Source: Pseudoalteromonas sp. G4
Lineage (GTDB): Bacteria; Pseudomonadota; Gammaproteobacteria; Enterobacterales; Alteromonadaceae
Direction: 5' to 3'
Length of the DNA: 64,000 nt
Assembly (NCBI RefSeq): GCF_028875915.1
Contig: NZ_JAPEHW010000005.1
Coordinates: forward strand, 48,013 to 112,012
Shown here: piece after piece, positions 1 through 8,434 of the stretch
How the letters are laid out: each line of letters begins with the position of its first letter
How positions within the stretch are numbered: the stretch's first letter is position 1
The notes under the pieces: generated by a model
The model's database searches: none
What the model was told of the DNA's origin: nothing
The model's input: the letters and a program-made list of their open reading frames with translations, nothing else
Made by a program: the position numbers and the translations under genes

Positions 1-1
1 G

Positions 2-499
2 ACCATTCCACCAAAGTTAACATTCGCAGAAGATGCAACATATTACTGGGTGTTACAAACAACCCTTGGTGAAATGAAATTTGAACTGTTTCATAAGACA
101 GCTCCAATGCATGCGTCGAGCACAATTTACTTAACCACGCTTGGTTTTTACGATTCACTTACCTTTCACCGTGTAATCAATGACTTTATGGCACAAGGTG
201 GCGACCCTCTTGGCAATGGTCAGGGTTTTCCTGGTTATCGTTACGCAGGTGAATTTGAGCCTCTCGTACCACATGACCAAAAAGGCCTGTTAAGTATGGC
301 CAATGCAGGCCCTAATACTGACGGCAGCCAATTTTTTATTACTTTTCGCCCAACACCTCACTTAAATGGCAGACATACTGTGTTTGGTAAACTTGTAAGT
401 GATGAAAAGGTGCTTGATTTATTTAATGAAAACGGTAGCCGTGGTGGCAAACCAAAGCAACAATTGGTGATTCAATCTGCCAAAATTATTGTTGAGTAG
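2..499 (+). CDS. Cyclophilin-type peptidyl-prolyl cis-trans isomerase (5' end cut by window)
   Basis: Catalyses cis-trans isomerisation of prolyl peptide bonds. The reading frame is open without a stop from base 2 to the TAG at 497-499, so the true start lies left of the window; a GTG at 50 is in frame, but family similarity begins before it. Cyclophilin signatures are visible: FHRVINDFMAQGGDP with the catalytic Arg, then a GSQFFITF core and LNGRHTVFGKL near the C terminus. The motif pattern resembles small cyclophilins that carry a short N-terminal extension. No signal peptide can be judged because the start is missing. The next gene on the same strand begins about 94 bases downstream, after a hairpin. 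The family call is secure; the specific paralogue is not. Confidence 0.9.
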   Translation, partial: TIPPKLTFAEDATYYWVLQTTLGEMKFELFHKTAPMHASSTIYLTTLGFYDSLTFHRVINDFMAQGGDPLGNGQGFPGYRYAGEFEPLVPHDQKGLLSMANAGPNTDGSQFFITFRPTPHLNGRHTVFGKLVSDEKVLDLFNENGSRGGKPKQQLVIQSAKIIVE

Positions 500-510
500 A
501 AGCCTTTATG

Positions 511-539
511 CCAAGCCTTAGCTATCGCGCTAGGCTTGG
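511..539 (+). terminator. Terminator-like hairpin after the cyclophilin gene
   Basis: CCAAGCCTTAGC pairs with GCTAGGCTTGG (one bulged T) around a short loop. It lies 12 bases after the cyclophilin stop. The following bases are ATCTT rather than a long T run, so termination may be partial and the downstream exporter could be partly co-transcribed. Confidence 0.5.
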
Positions 540-592
540 ATCTTCCCAGCATAACGTATACAATTCCTGCCCCTGAAAATTGTGTTGTGATT

Positions 593-1750
593 ATGCTAAA
601 ACTCGCCCTTGTACTGCTTGTAATCTTTTGCCCTTTAGCAATCGATCTTTATTTACCTGCCATGCCGCAGATGGCATCCGAGCTAAATAGCTCAATTACC
701 CATATTCAAACAAGCATCACTGTTTTTATGTTGTGTGTTGGTTTAGCCCAATTAATTTTAGGGCCACTAAGTGATCGCTTTGGCCGCAGAAAAATCGCTA
801 TTTTTGGCGTTTTAACGTATTTATTAGGCGCTCTGTGCGCTGCCTTTGCTGAAACAGTGACAGTACTTATATTCGCGCGGATAATTCAAGGCATTGGCGC
901 AGCTGCAACATTTGTAAGTACCTTTGCTCTGGTTCGTGATAACTATAATGCCAATAAAAGCGCGCAAGTAATCTCTTATTTAAATGGTATTGTGTGCTTT
1001 ATCCCCGCTTTAGCGCCGATTTTAGGTGCATGGTTAACCTTGCAATTTGGCTGGCAAAGTAATTTTTACTTTTTAGCTGGTTTTGCCCTTATAGGCCTTG
1101 CCGTGCTGGTATTTGCAATTCCAAAACGCGCACCTGAGAGCCACACAGATAAAGCTGAAAAAAGCGTGTCTTACTGGCAAATTTTTACGCACCCAACTTT
1201 TCTTTTTAATGCCACTATTTGTATGTTGGCTATGGGTGCAATTTTGGCGTTTGTAGCACAAGCGCCAAACTATTTAATTAATCAACACGGGCTCAGTGAA
1301 CAGCGTTTTACCTTTTGGTTCAGCATCAATGCCACTGTCAGTATTATTGCCAGTTTTCTTGCTCCACAATTAATTAAACGTGCAACATCACTTGCGCTAA
1401 TGTGTGGTTTAATATTGATGGTCATGGCTGCAAGTTTAGTGGTGGTGTTTCAGCTAACATTTGCTAATGTAGCTAGCTTTATGTGTGCGATATTTATTGG
1501 TTCCGTGGGGTTTTCATTTACCATGGGTGCAGCAGCTGGCAACGCGCTCGCGCCATTTAAACAGCATGCGGGTAAAGCATCAGCATTACTCGGTATGATG
1601 CAAATGAGTGGTGCGGGGCTAATAGTTAGTCTAACTCAATATCTGCCACTTGCTATCCCGTATATTATTGCATTACACCTGTTAAGTGTTTTACCGTTTT
1701 TAATTAACTTAAAACAGTTTGAAAACACTCCAATTCCTTCATATAACTAA
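593..1750 (+). CDS. Bcr/CflA-family MFS drug exporter
   Basis: A 385-residue proton-driven inner-membrane efflux protein of the major facilitator superfamily, drug:H+ antiporter type with 12 predicted helices. The first helix contains the Bcr/CflA hallmark DLYLPAMPQM, and the loop 2-3 motif LSDRFGRRK is intact. I place the start at the ATG at 593 because the next residues form the first transmembrane helix; an upstream in-frame TTG at 536 sits inside the preceding hairpin and would add a non-helical leader. It is followed 8 bases later by a LysE-type exporter, so the two probably form an export operon. The substrate cannot be told from sequence; bicyclomycin, chloramphenicol or sulfonamide export is known for relatives. 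Confidence 0.88.
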   Translation: MLKLALVLLVIFCPLAIDLYLPAMPQMASELNSSITHIQTSITVFMLCVGLAQLILGPLSDRFGRRKIAIFGVLTYLLGALCAAFAETVTVLIFARIIQGIGAAATFVSTFALVRDNYNANKSAQVISYLNGIVCFIPALAPILGAWLTLQFGWQSNFYFLAGFALIGLAVLVFAIPKRAPESHTDKAEKSVSYWQIFTHPTFLFNATICMLAMGAILAFVAQAPNYLINQHGLSEQRFTFWFSINATVSIIASFLAPQLIKRATSLALMCGLILMVMAASLVVVFQLTFANVASFMCAIFIGSVGFSFTMGAAAGNALAPFKQHAGKASALLGMMQMSGAGLIVSLTQYLPLAIPYIIALHLLSVLPFLINLKQFENTPIPSYN

Positions 1751-1758
1751 TAAAAATC

Positions 1759-2394
1759 ATGATTAACTTTGAATCTCTTTTATCATTTATTACCCTCAGT
1801 TTTTTGTTGGCAGTTTCACCGGGGCCATCTAACGCGTTTTTAATGGCGCAAACGTTTGCAAAAGGCAAAGTCGCAGGAATGCAAACGGCATTTGGTTTTG
1901 CCGCGGCGGGGGTTGTTCACACAATACTGGCTGTTGCAGGGCTGAGCGTAATATTAAAAACATCTGAGCTTGCATACCAAGCAGTACTTTGGCTAGGTGC
2001 TTTGTATCTTATTTACCTTGGCGTAACCAGTATTATTGATAGTCTACGTCAACCAGAGGTTATTCACTGTGAACTATCAGGTAAAAAAGAAAAGAACATT
2101 TTTGTTCAAGCAATGCTTACTGAGATTTTTAATCCGAAAGTTGCCTTATTTTTTCTCGCGTTTATTCCCCAATTTGCTGATAGCACATTAGCTACACCAG
2201 TGTGGTTACAGTTACTGATATTTGGATTGCTCTACCCTATTTTGGCATTTCCTATTGATGTATTTTATGTAAAAAGTGGAAACAAGATTGCAGGCTATTT
2301 CAAACATCACCCAAGTGCACAACAATGGATTGACCGTATTGCCGGTGGTATTTTTATTTTATTAGGGTTACGCTTGGTGCTCGAAGTATTTTAA
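1759..2394 (+). CDS. LysE/RhtB-family amino acid exporter
   Basis: A 211-residue inner-membrane exporter of the LysE/RhtB superfamily, whose members export amino acids such as homoserine, threonine, lysine or leucine. Visible features are the N-terminal SPGPSNAFLMAQTF motif in the first helix, a glycine-rich second helix and about six hydrophobic segments; length is normal for the family. It begins 8 bases after the Bcr/CflA exporter and is followed 11 bases later by methylglyoxal synthase, so all three may share a transcript. There is no clear Shine-Dalgarno sequence, which fits translational coupling to the upstream gene. The substrate is not predictable from what I can see. Confidence 0.88.
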   Translation: MINFESLLSFITLSFLLAVSPGPSNAFLMAQTFAKGKVAGMQTAFGFAAAGVVHTILAVAGLSVILKTSELAYQAVLWLGALYLIYLGVTSIIDSLRQPEVIHCELSGKKEKNIFVQAMLTEIFNPKVALFFLAFIPQFADSTLATPVWLQLLIFGLLYPILAFPIDVFYVKSGNKIAGYFKHHPSAQQWIDRIAGGIFILLGLRLVLEVF

Positions 2395-2405
2395 GGTGTT
2401 AACAA

Positions 2406-2864
2406 ATGGACCAAATTATCACTGCAATTCCTGCTAAAAAAAGCATCGCATTAGTCGCTCATGATGGTAAAAAAGCAGCCTTAGGCGCTTGGTGTGAAAA
2501 GCATAAAAACATTCTTGCAGAGCATAATTTATATGGTACCGGCACTACAGGCCACCTCATTGAGAAAACTACCGGGCTGCAAGTAGAAAAATTATTGAGC
2601 GGCCCTATGGGTGGTGATCAACAACTTGGGGCAAAAATCGCCGAACATGAAGTAAATCTGCTGATATTCTTTTGGGATCCTTTAGCCTCTCAGCCTCACG
2701 ACCCTGACGTGAAAGCACTTTTAAGACTAGCTGCCGTTTGGAACATTCCGGTCGCTTGTAACGAAGCAACAGCTGATATGCTGATAGCCAGTCAGATGAT
2801 GTCTGAGAAAATAAATCGCACAATTCCAGATTATCATAACTACCTTGCTAATCGATTGGACTAA
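2406..2864 (+). CDS. mgsA: Methylglyoxal synthase
   Basis: Converts dihydroxyacetone phosphate to methylglyoxal and phosphate, an overflow bypass of lower glycolysis that relieves sugar-phosphate stress. The 152-residue length is exactly typical. The N-terminal [13 protein letters not shown], the phosphate-binding GTGTTG at 44-49, the [10 protein letters not shown] loop with the catalytic Asp at residue 71, and [16 protein letters not shown] with a conserved His near 98 are all present. An AAGGTG ribosome binding site lies 7 bases before the ATG. The gene converges on the ligase gene with only 3 bases between stop codons, so transcription of the two may interfere. Identification is very secure. 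Confidence 0.96.
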   Translation: MDQIITAIPAKKSIALVAHDGKKAALGAWCEKHKNILAEHNLYGTGTTGHLIEKTTGLQVEKLLSGPMGGDQQLGAKIAEHEVNLLIFFWDPLASQPHDPDVKALLRLAAVWNIPVACNEATADMLIASQMMSEKINRTIPDYHNYLANRLD

Positions 2865-2867
2865 GTT

Positions 2868-3689
2868 TTACTCTTCTTTTCTTTGGCGTAAAAATCTCGC
2901 AAATCGTGGTTTACCATATTTGGTAAACCCGTTGTAGCGATAAGTGACCTTGCTGCCAATAGCAGGAGGTGTACTTCTCAGTTGATCAGAAAGACCACTT
3001 CCGAGTTTTAGTTTATCACCATTTTCAAGCTCAATAATTAAAGCACCAACGAGCCCTTTATACTTTCCTTTACCCGCGCTATAGCCAACAACTACACCTT
3101 CGGCATCCTGATGTGGCTTATATTTCAGTAAATTAGCGCTTCGTCCAACGCTAAACAGGGCATTTTTTGCGTGCAGCATTACCCCCTCTGCGCCTTCATC
3201 TAAACGTGTTTGATAAAATTGCGCTAATTGGTCATCTGTTGAAAATTGAAATTGCTCGATGGCAACAAGGTATGCTGATTTGCTCTCGCTGATGATTGAA
3301 CGGTAGTTTTGATATCGTTTTATAAAAGGATTTGAAGTGTCTGGCATATCAAATACAAAGAATTTTATATTCTGCCATGCCTCTTGATTTGCCTTGTGAT
3401 CTAACACTGTACTGGCTATAAATTCAAAATCGTTATGTTTGCTCCAAAGCTCGCCATCAAGCCAAGTATCTGGCCAATGCTCAGTAAACCAACTCGGAGC
3501 GTTAATTTGCTTACCATTACGTGTTACAAGCTGTTTGTTACGCCAAATTGCTCTTACCCCATCTAGTTTTTCACTGACCAAGTAATTAGCGACACTTTGC
3601 TGCTGGTAACTGTTTGCCAGTTGTACTTCCATTGCAAAGACAATGCGATAACAACATAAAGAAAAGAATATTAGGGATTTGAGAGCCAT
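2868..3689 (-). CDS. Periplasmic ATP-dependent DNA ligase (Lig E type)
   Basis: A minimal ATP-dependent DNA ligase that seals nicks through a lysyl-AMP intermediate. Motif I is EKLDGVR with the adenylated Lys at about residue 41; later motifs include LDGELW, an EGVMLH segment and KYKPHQDAEG. The C-terminal OB-fold ends in a basic tail. The protein starts with a hydrophobic signal-like segment, as in Lig E enzymes thought to work in the periplasm or during DNA uptake. Two ATGs lie in tandem; I chose the second (3689) because the strong AAGGAGG site is 5 bases from it and only 2 from the first. The gene stands alone between mgsA and a HAD phosphatase. The chromosome would also carry the NAD-dependent LigA elsewhere, so this is an accessory ligase. 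Confidence 0.9.
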   Translation of the reverse strand: MALKSLIFFSLCCYRIVFAMEVQLANSYQQQSVANYLVSEKLDGVRAIWRNKQLVTRNGKQINAPSWFTEHWPDTWLDGELWSKHNDFEFIASTVLDHKANQEAWQNIKFFVFDMPDTSNPFIKRYQNYRSIISESKSAYLVAIEQFQFSTDDQLAQFYQTRLDEGAEGVMLHAKNALFSVGRSANLLKYKPHQDAEGVVVGYSAGKGKYKGLVGALIIELENGDKLKLGSGLSDQLRSTPPAIGSKVTYRYNGFTKYGKPRFARFLRQRKEE

Positions 3690-3737
3690 CATTTCCTCCT
3701 TGAAATTTTACTGGCTCTTATAAGTGTATCGGATTAT

Positions 3738-4394
3738 TTAAAGTTTGCTGGCAATAAGCGTCTTAACTGCCATTAAATCGTTGCAGCATTCGTCTACATG
3801 AGAAAAATCCGCAGAGATACTGTATTTGTTAGGAACCACCACAGTAAATAACCCAGCAGCTTTAGCGCTCGTTGAGCCTGTAACTGTATCTTCAATAGCA
3901 AGGCCTGTTTCAGCTGTTAAAGCAAAGTGAGTAATGGCTGATAAATAAGGCTCAGGATGTGGTTTTGGCAATTCAACATCATCACGGGTATAAATCACAT
4001 CAAAAAACGGTGTTAAGTTATGCCCTGATAAAATTGCAGACGCTTCGGCTTTTGCACTACCTGTTACTAATGCCAGTTTTAAGCCTTGCTTTTTACACCA
4101 TGTGAGTAAGTCTTTTGCACCTGCCAATAAGTCTGGTAACTGTGATTTCGAAATATCAGAAAAAACCACATGCTTAAGATTGGCAAGTGCACTTGGGGCA
4201 ATGTCTAAGCCATGTTCGCGAACAATTACTTTGGCAGCTTCTAGTGTTGGTTTGCCTGCAAATTGCTGGCAAAATTCATCTTCACAAAACATTAAGCCAA
4301 ACTCACTAAGCACTTTGTTCCAGCTAACTGCATGTAAGTGCTCTGAATCAACCAAAGTGCCGTCTAAGTCAAAATAAATTGCTCGCAAAGACAT
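3738..4394 (-). CDS. HAD-superfamily phosphatase, beta-phosphoglucomutase-like
   Basis: A 218-residue haloacid dehalogenase superfamily hydrolase of subfamily IA. Motif I DLDGTLVDSE carries the nucleophile Asp and acid/base Asp, a helical cap domain follows, motif II is LVTGSA, a conserved Lys sits in ELPKPHPEPY, and motif IV is AIEDTVTGS. This pattern fits sugar-phosphate phosphatases or phosphoglucomutases; the exact substrate is open. The start codon follows directly on the stop of the upstream small gene (no gap), so the pair is almost certainly translated from one message. A fructose-1-phosphate or 6-phosphogluconate phosphatase (YqaB-like) role is possible, but this is only inference. 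Confidence 0.87.
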   Translation of the reverse strand: MSLRAIYFDLDGTLVDSEHLHAVSWNKVLSEFGLMFCEDEFCQQFAGKPTLEAAKVIVREHGLDIAPSALANLKHVVFSDISKSQLPDLLAGAKDLLTWCKKQGLKLALVTGSAKAEASAILSGHNLTPFFDVIYTRDDVELPKPHPEPYLSAITHFALTAETGLAIEDTVTGSTSAKAAGLFTVVVPNKYSISADFSHVDECCNDLMAVKTLIASKL

Positions 4395-4694
4395 TTAGTT
4401 TTGCTCTTGTAATGATTCTGGAACAGGCGATGATGCTAAATCACCACTTTCTACTTCCACTAATTCATAACCACGGGCTAACCTTTTTACTGTCAGCACT
4501 GGTTTTTCTAACGCTTGTTTTTGGCGTTCAATATCTTGCGCTAAGCCTTCAAGGGTTGTACCGAATGACCCCTCAGCAGTTTCAGACCAATTTACTGCTT
4601 TACCATTAATGTTATATTCAACAACATGTACTTGAAATAATGTACCTTCATCACTTGGACATTCAATTACACGATAATTCCAAAACGCAGACAT
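4395..4694 (-). CDS. Small conserved-looking protein of unknown function
   Basis: I do not recognise this 99-residue protein. It has no signal peptide or membrane helix and is acidic. The N-terminal half looks beta-rich (FWNYRVIECP, FQVHVVEYN), followed by a probable helix GLAQDIERQKQALEKP and a short acidic tail. A very strong Shine-Dalgarno sequence (AGAGGAG, 6 bases before the ATG) supports real translation, and its stop abuts the ATG of the HAD phosphatase, so the two form a two-gene operon. No function is proposed. Confidence 0.75.
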   Translation of the reverse strand: MSAFWNYRVIECPSDEGTLFQVHVVEYNINGKAVNWSETAEGSFGTTLEGLAQDIERQKQALEKPVLTVKRLARGYELVEVESGDLASSPVPESLQEQN

Positions 4695-4838
4695 AGCTTT
4701 CTCCTCTTTATAAGCGCGCAGACTTTAGCATATTTTAAATAAATATAAAGTAGTCGAAAACTGGCTATCGACAAAACTTGCATAATTATTCTTAAGCTGG
4801 TAGTATAGTGCATAACTAAGCAGTTTTGTGTGTAGAAT

Positions 4839-5685
4839 ATGTGGTTGCAAAGATTTTTAGTATTGCTTTTTTCAGTTGTAAGCTTCGTGGTAAAAAGCGA
4901 AGTCAATGTTCCAAACCTTATCAATGTCCCGGTTTTAATTGCAGAAGATGTTAAACTTCACCTCGAGCGTTTAAGCAAACAAACCAATATTCTCACTCTT
5001 AACGATTTTTCAAATTTACCGCAAGGGCGTGACTTAGTTGATGTTATCTTACTTAATCAGGCGCGTCTTAGAGTATTTCGACAATTCTGTTTATGGTCGT
5101 AATATCGATCTTCTCAATAGTGGTAAATTTGCTATGAGCGCTGATACCTTATGGTTGTCTGACATAAATGCCCATCCAGAGTCATTGCTTGCCAGCAAAG
5201 CAGTTATCAATAAAGGTGACTACGATGTTGGTTTATACACCTCTAAAAACAATGACAAAGCACTTAAAGCACAAACCACCGATGATATTTCAAGGCTTAC
5301 CGCAATTTCAAATCGTTTTTGGACAGCAGACTGGCACACAATCAATCAGTTAAAACCAAACAAATTGGCACATATAGAATCGTTTCCAAATATGAAAAGA
5401 TTAGTGAAAAGTGAGATTGCCGATTACACCTTGCTTCACTTTAGGGTAAGCGAAAGTGATTTAAGCTATGAAGAGATGTTGCCTATTCCAAATATAAAGG
5501 CTGTGTTATGGGATAGTCGCCACTATGCAATTTCGACCCACTTTCCAAACCATCAACGTATCGCCAAAGCGATTAACGCTGGGTTAAAACAGTTACACCA
5601 ACAAAATAAAATTGAAACAGCCTATCAATCTGTTGGCATAAATCATCCGCTTACAGCTGATTGGAAAGTACTTAATGCAAATTGA
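4839..5685 (+). pseudogene. Frameshifted periplasmic-binding-type protein
   Basis: Two overlapping reading frames together spell one secreted protein of about 280 residues. The first frame (4839-5102) gives a signal peptide and ends NLPQGRDLVDVILLNQARL before running out of frame. The second frame resumes at EYFDNSVYGRNIDLL near 5070 and continues to 5685. One surplus base between about 5066 and 5078 explains the break, for example in the stretch cgtcttagagtatttcg. The hydrophobic leader, mixed alpha/beta composition and length suggest a type 2 periplasmic-binding fold, similar in style to small solute-binding or extracellular sensor proteins of marine gammaproteobacteria; this assignment is weak. 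It may be a true pseudogene or a sequencing error. Confidence 0.65.
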
Positions 5686-5712
5686 GCTAAAAGTCTATTT
5701 AGCTTAAAAACA

Positions 5713-5737
5713 AAAGCCCATCAAATGATGGGCTTTT
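5713..5737. terminator. Bidirectional rho-independent terminator
   Basis: AAAGCCCATC pairs with GATGGGCTTT around a short AAAT loop region, with a T run on the plus strand and an A run before it that becomes a T run on the minus strand. It sits between the convergent frameshifted gene (+) and the TonB-dependent receptor (-), so it can serve both. Confidence 0.88.
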
Positions 5738-5757
5738 TGTTTTGTTGTAAAGTATTC

Positions 5758-8013
5758 TTAGAAGAATTTTGCTTTAAGCTCGATGCCTACAAAGCGTCCT
5801 TCATTCACAATACCTGTGTTGTTATTGAAATCAACACCGCCAATCACAACGCGCTCGTCAGTTAAGTTACGTGCAAACGCTGCAATTTCATATTCGTTGT
5901 CGCCAGACGCCCAGTTATAACCTGTACGTAAGCCGCCTTCGAATAATGCTTCACCTGTAAACTCAACCGAGTGGTAAAGGAAGAAATTGATTTCACTGCG
6001 GTATGACCAATCAGTGTATGCGAAGAATTCACCATCGCCGATTTCTTTGCTGTAACGTAATGTGAAGTTAGCAATCCACTCTGGTGCATGTGGTAAGCTG
6101 TTACCATCGATGCTGTAGCCTTTGCCTTCAACCATAGGATCTGTGATTGTACAGCCGAAACAACCTGGTAGATATAATGTCTCGTCATCAAGCTCAGTGT
6201 TGTTGTAACTTAAGTTAAATGTTGCAAAGAAGTTATCTGCAAGCACCCACTCAGAGTCCATTTCAAAGCCGTAGCCAGTTGTTTTATCAGCATTTAATAA
6301 ACGGTTGAAGTTAGAGTCACCACCTACCGCTGTTAATTGCTGATCGTCCATCTGATAGTAGAATACCGTCATGTTTAAACGACCACGGCCATCTAATACA
6401 TCTGACTTAATACCCGCTTCAATAGAGTTAATTGTTTCAGATTCAGCAACAGTTACTTCATTACCAAATAAGATACGCCCCTGAATACTTGGTGCACGGA
6501 AGCTGTTTGCAGCACGAGCAAATAAGTTAACATCATCTGTTAATTTATAAGTTGCAGATAGGTCCCATGAAACGTGTTCGTCACTTGGGTTTGCTGTGCC
6601 CATTGCAGTACCTGAACCGAATGGACCTTGAATACGCTCAGCAACAAAGTCTTTATCATCATCTGAATAACGAAGACCAGCTGTTACTTTTAAATCGTCG
6701 CTAACAGTGTAATCAACAGAGCCGAATAATGCCCATGCTTTCGTTTGCTGGTTTTGCACCGCATAACCGTTTTGAACACCATTTGCTAACGTATCGTAGC
6801 TGAAGCTCTCGATTGTTAAATCTTCATCAAAGTAGAACACACCTACTTGGTAGTTTACATCGCCGCTAAAGTTACTTGATAGGCGAAGTTCTTGCGTGAT
6901 TTGGTCATGATCAGGAATAGCATCCGCACTTTCTGCTGAAAACGGAATAAAACCATGGCCAGTTTCCATGCCACAGAAGCCACAACCGTAACCACCATCT
7001 ACGTCAGCACGAGAATAAATTTCTGCGCTGTCCCAAGCTGAAATACTTGTAATTGTGTGCTCATTTAAGTCCCACTCAAGCTTTAAGCTAACACCTTGTG
7101 TTTCAACTTGTTGTGTTGCATTTTTCGCTGCATCGTGATGAACAACATCATCTTTCCAACCCGCGCGAATTTTGTTTGAGCCCACATCCATTAAGTTACC
7201 GTAGAAAACAATTGGCTCACCATCAAGGTCGCGGTAGCGTAGGTTTAAAAGACCAGTGAAGTCGTTACCTTCATAAAGGAACTGAACACGTGCTGCTTTT
7301 TCGCTGTAACCACCTAAAACATCTTTTTGTTCAGCACCCGGTGCTACTGTATCGATGTAGTTATCTTTTTCTTGCCAAAGCGTCGAAACACGCATTGAGA
7401 TGTTATCAGTAAGGCCTGTACCTACAGCACCTTCAAAATCCATTGCGCCACGCGTACCGTAAGAAAGTGATGTATATGCATCAAATTCTTGAGAAGGTTT
7501 TACTGAGTCAAACTTTACAAGACCTGCAGGCGTGTTACGTCCAAACAGCGTACCTTGTGGACCACGAAGTACTTCGATACGTTCGATATCAAAAACAGGG
7601 AAACCTTTTAAAATTGGGTTCTCTTGAACAACATCGTCAACTACTAACGATACAGGCTGAGATGCGTTTAGATCGAAGTCAGTGTTACCTAAACCACGCA
7701 CATAAAAACGTGGGAAAGTACGACCAAATGAAGACTCAACTGATAAACTTGGAATTTTCGCATTCATAAAACGAATATCCATACCAGCAGAGCTGTAAGC
7801 ATCTAGGTTATCACCTTGAAGAGCTGATACAGCTACAGGAATTTCCTGAGCATTTTCAACACGCTTACGTGCAGTTACTTGTATTACTTCCAGTTGAGAT
7901 GACGCAGCACCTGCTTCTTCATCTTGTGCAAATGCTGCACCTGATACAACTAAAGAAGAAAATAGTGAGCCTTGAATTAATTTAGCTAGCTTGGACTTTT
8001 GTAGATATTTCAT
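5758..8013 (-). CDS. TonB-dependent outer membrane receptor
   Basis: A 751-residue outer-membrane beta-barrel that imports a ligand using TonB energy. A signal peptide (residues 1-30, cleaved near AAFAQ) precedes a TonB-box-like EVIQVTA at 42-48. The plug domain spans about 55-170 and includes FYVRGLG and the IERIEVLRGPQGTLFGRN signature, followed by a 22-strand-type barrel that ends in an aromatic strand with C-terminal Phe. Two CxxC pairs (residues 344/347 and 618/621) fall in probable surface loops, which is unusual. No neighbouring siderophore, polysaccharide or ABC importer genes are present to hint at the ligand, and I saw no clear Fur box upstream. The sequence style matches iron-complex-type receptors of Alteromonadales; the ligand is unknown. 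Confidence 0.92.
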   Translation of the reverse strand: MKYLQKSKLAKLIQGSLFSSLVVSGAAFAQDEEAGAASSQLEVIQVTARKRVENAQEIPVAVSALQGDNLDAYSSAGMDIRFMNAKIPSLSVESSFGRTFPRFYVRGLGNTDFDLNASQPVSLVVDDVVQENPILKGFPVFDIERIEVLRGPQGTLFGRNTPAGLVKFDSVKPSQEFDAYTSLSYGTRGAMDFEGAVGTGLTDNISMRVSTLWQEKDNYIDTVAPGAEQKDVLGGYSEKAARVQFLYEGNDFTGLLNLRYRDLDGEPIVFYGNLMDVGSNKIRAGWKDDVVHHDAAKNATQQVETQGVSLKLEWDLNEHTITSISAWDSAEIYSRADVDGGYGCGFCGMETGHGFIPFSAESADAIPDHDQITQELRLSSNFSGDVNYQVGVFYFDEDLTIESFSYDTLANGVQNGYAVQNQQTKAWALFGSVDYTVSDDLKVTAGLRYSDDDKDFVAERIQGPFGSGTAMGTANPSDEHVSWDLSATYKLTDDVNLFARAANSFRAPSIQGRILFGNEVTVAESETINSIEAGIKSDVLDGRGRLNMTVFYYQMDDQQLTAVGGDSNFNRLLNADKTTGYGFEMDSEWVLADNFFATFNLSYNNTELDDETLYLPGCFGCTITDPMVEGKGYSIDGNSLPHAPEWIANFTLRYSKEIGDGEFFAYTDWSYRSEINFFLYHSVEFTGEALFEGGLRTGYNWASGDNEYEIAAFARNLTDERVVIGGVDFNNNTGIVNEGRFVGIELKAKFF

Positions 8014-8434
8014 GGTGGTTTAAAACCTTGTGCACTCAAAATAAAACGTTTGATTTGACCTACTTTGTTGTCATCAGTAGTGTCAAAATCATGCTTGTAT
8101 CCTTTTAAAGTGAATGGCGAAGTTCAACTTTTCACGTTAAAACGCGGACCCTTCAATACGAGTACTTAATACTGCGGGTTGAGCAGCGCCGCAACAGCCA
8201 ACCCAGCGGTTAACATATTGTTTACACCCTTATCCATTTGCGGCAAAAATAATACAAATCGCCACCTTTTCAGAAGGACATATGCCCTTGAAAAGTTTCA
8301 GTAGATCGAATATGAAATATAGCCTAAGTGATCTTTTTTTCATCTTTTAGCAGCAAAATAGCAAAAAAAGTCTAAAAAACTATATTTAAAGAAAGGACAA
8401 ATGGCCGCAACCAGGTTACAAACAGTTTACATTA
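8014..8434. other. Intergenic region upstream of the TonB-dependent receptor
   Basis: About 420 bases without a credible gene. It holds the promoter and leader of the receptor (transcribed leftwards) and the 3' flank of the mscS-like gene. An inverted repeat, GGGTTG at 8176-8181 and CAACCC at 8199-8204, encloses a 17-base GC-rich loop and could be a leader structure or operator. I found no Fur-type palindrome and no recognised riboswitch. Confidence 0.5.
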
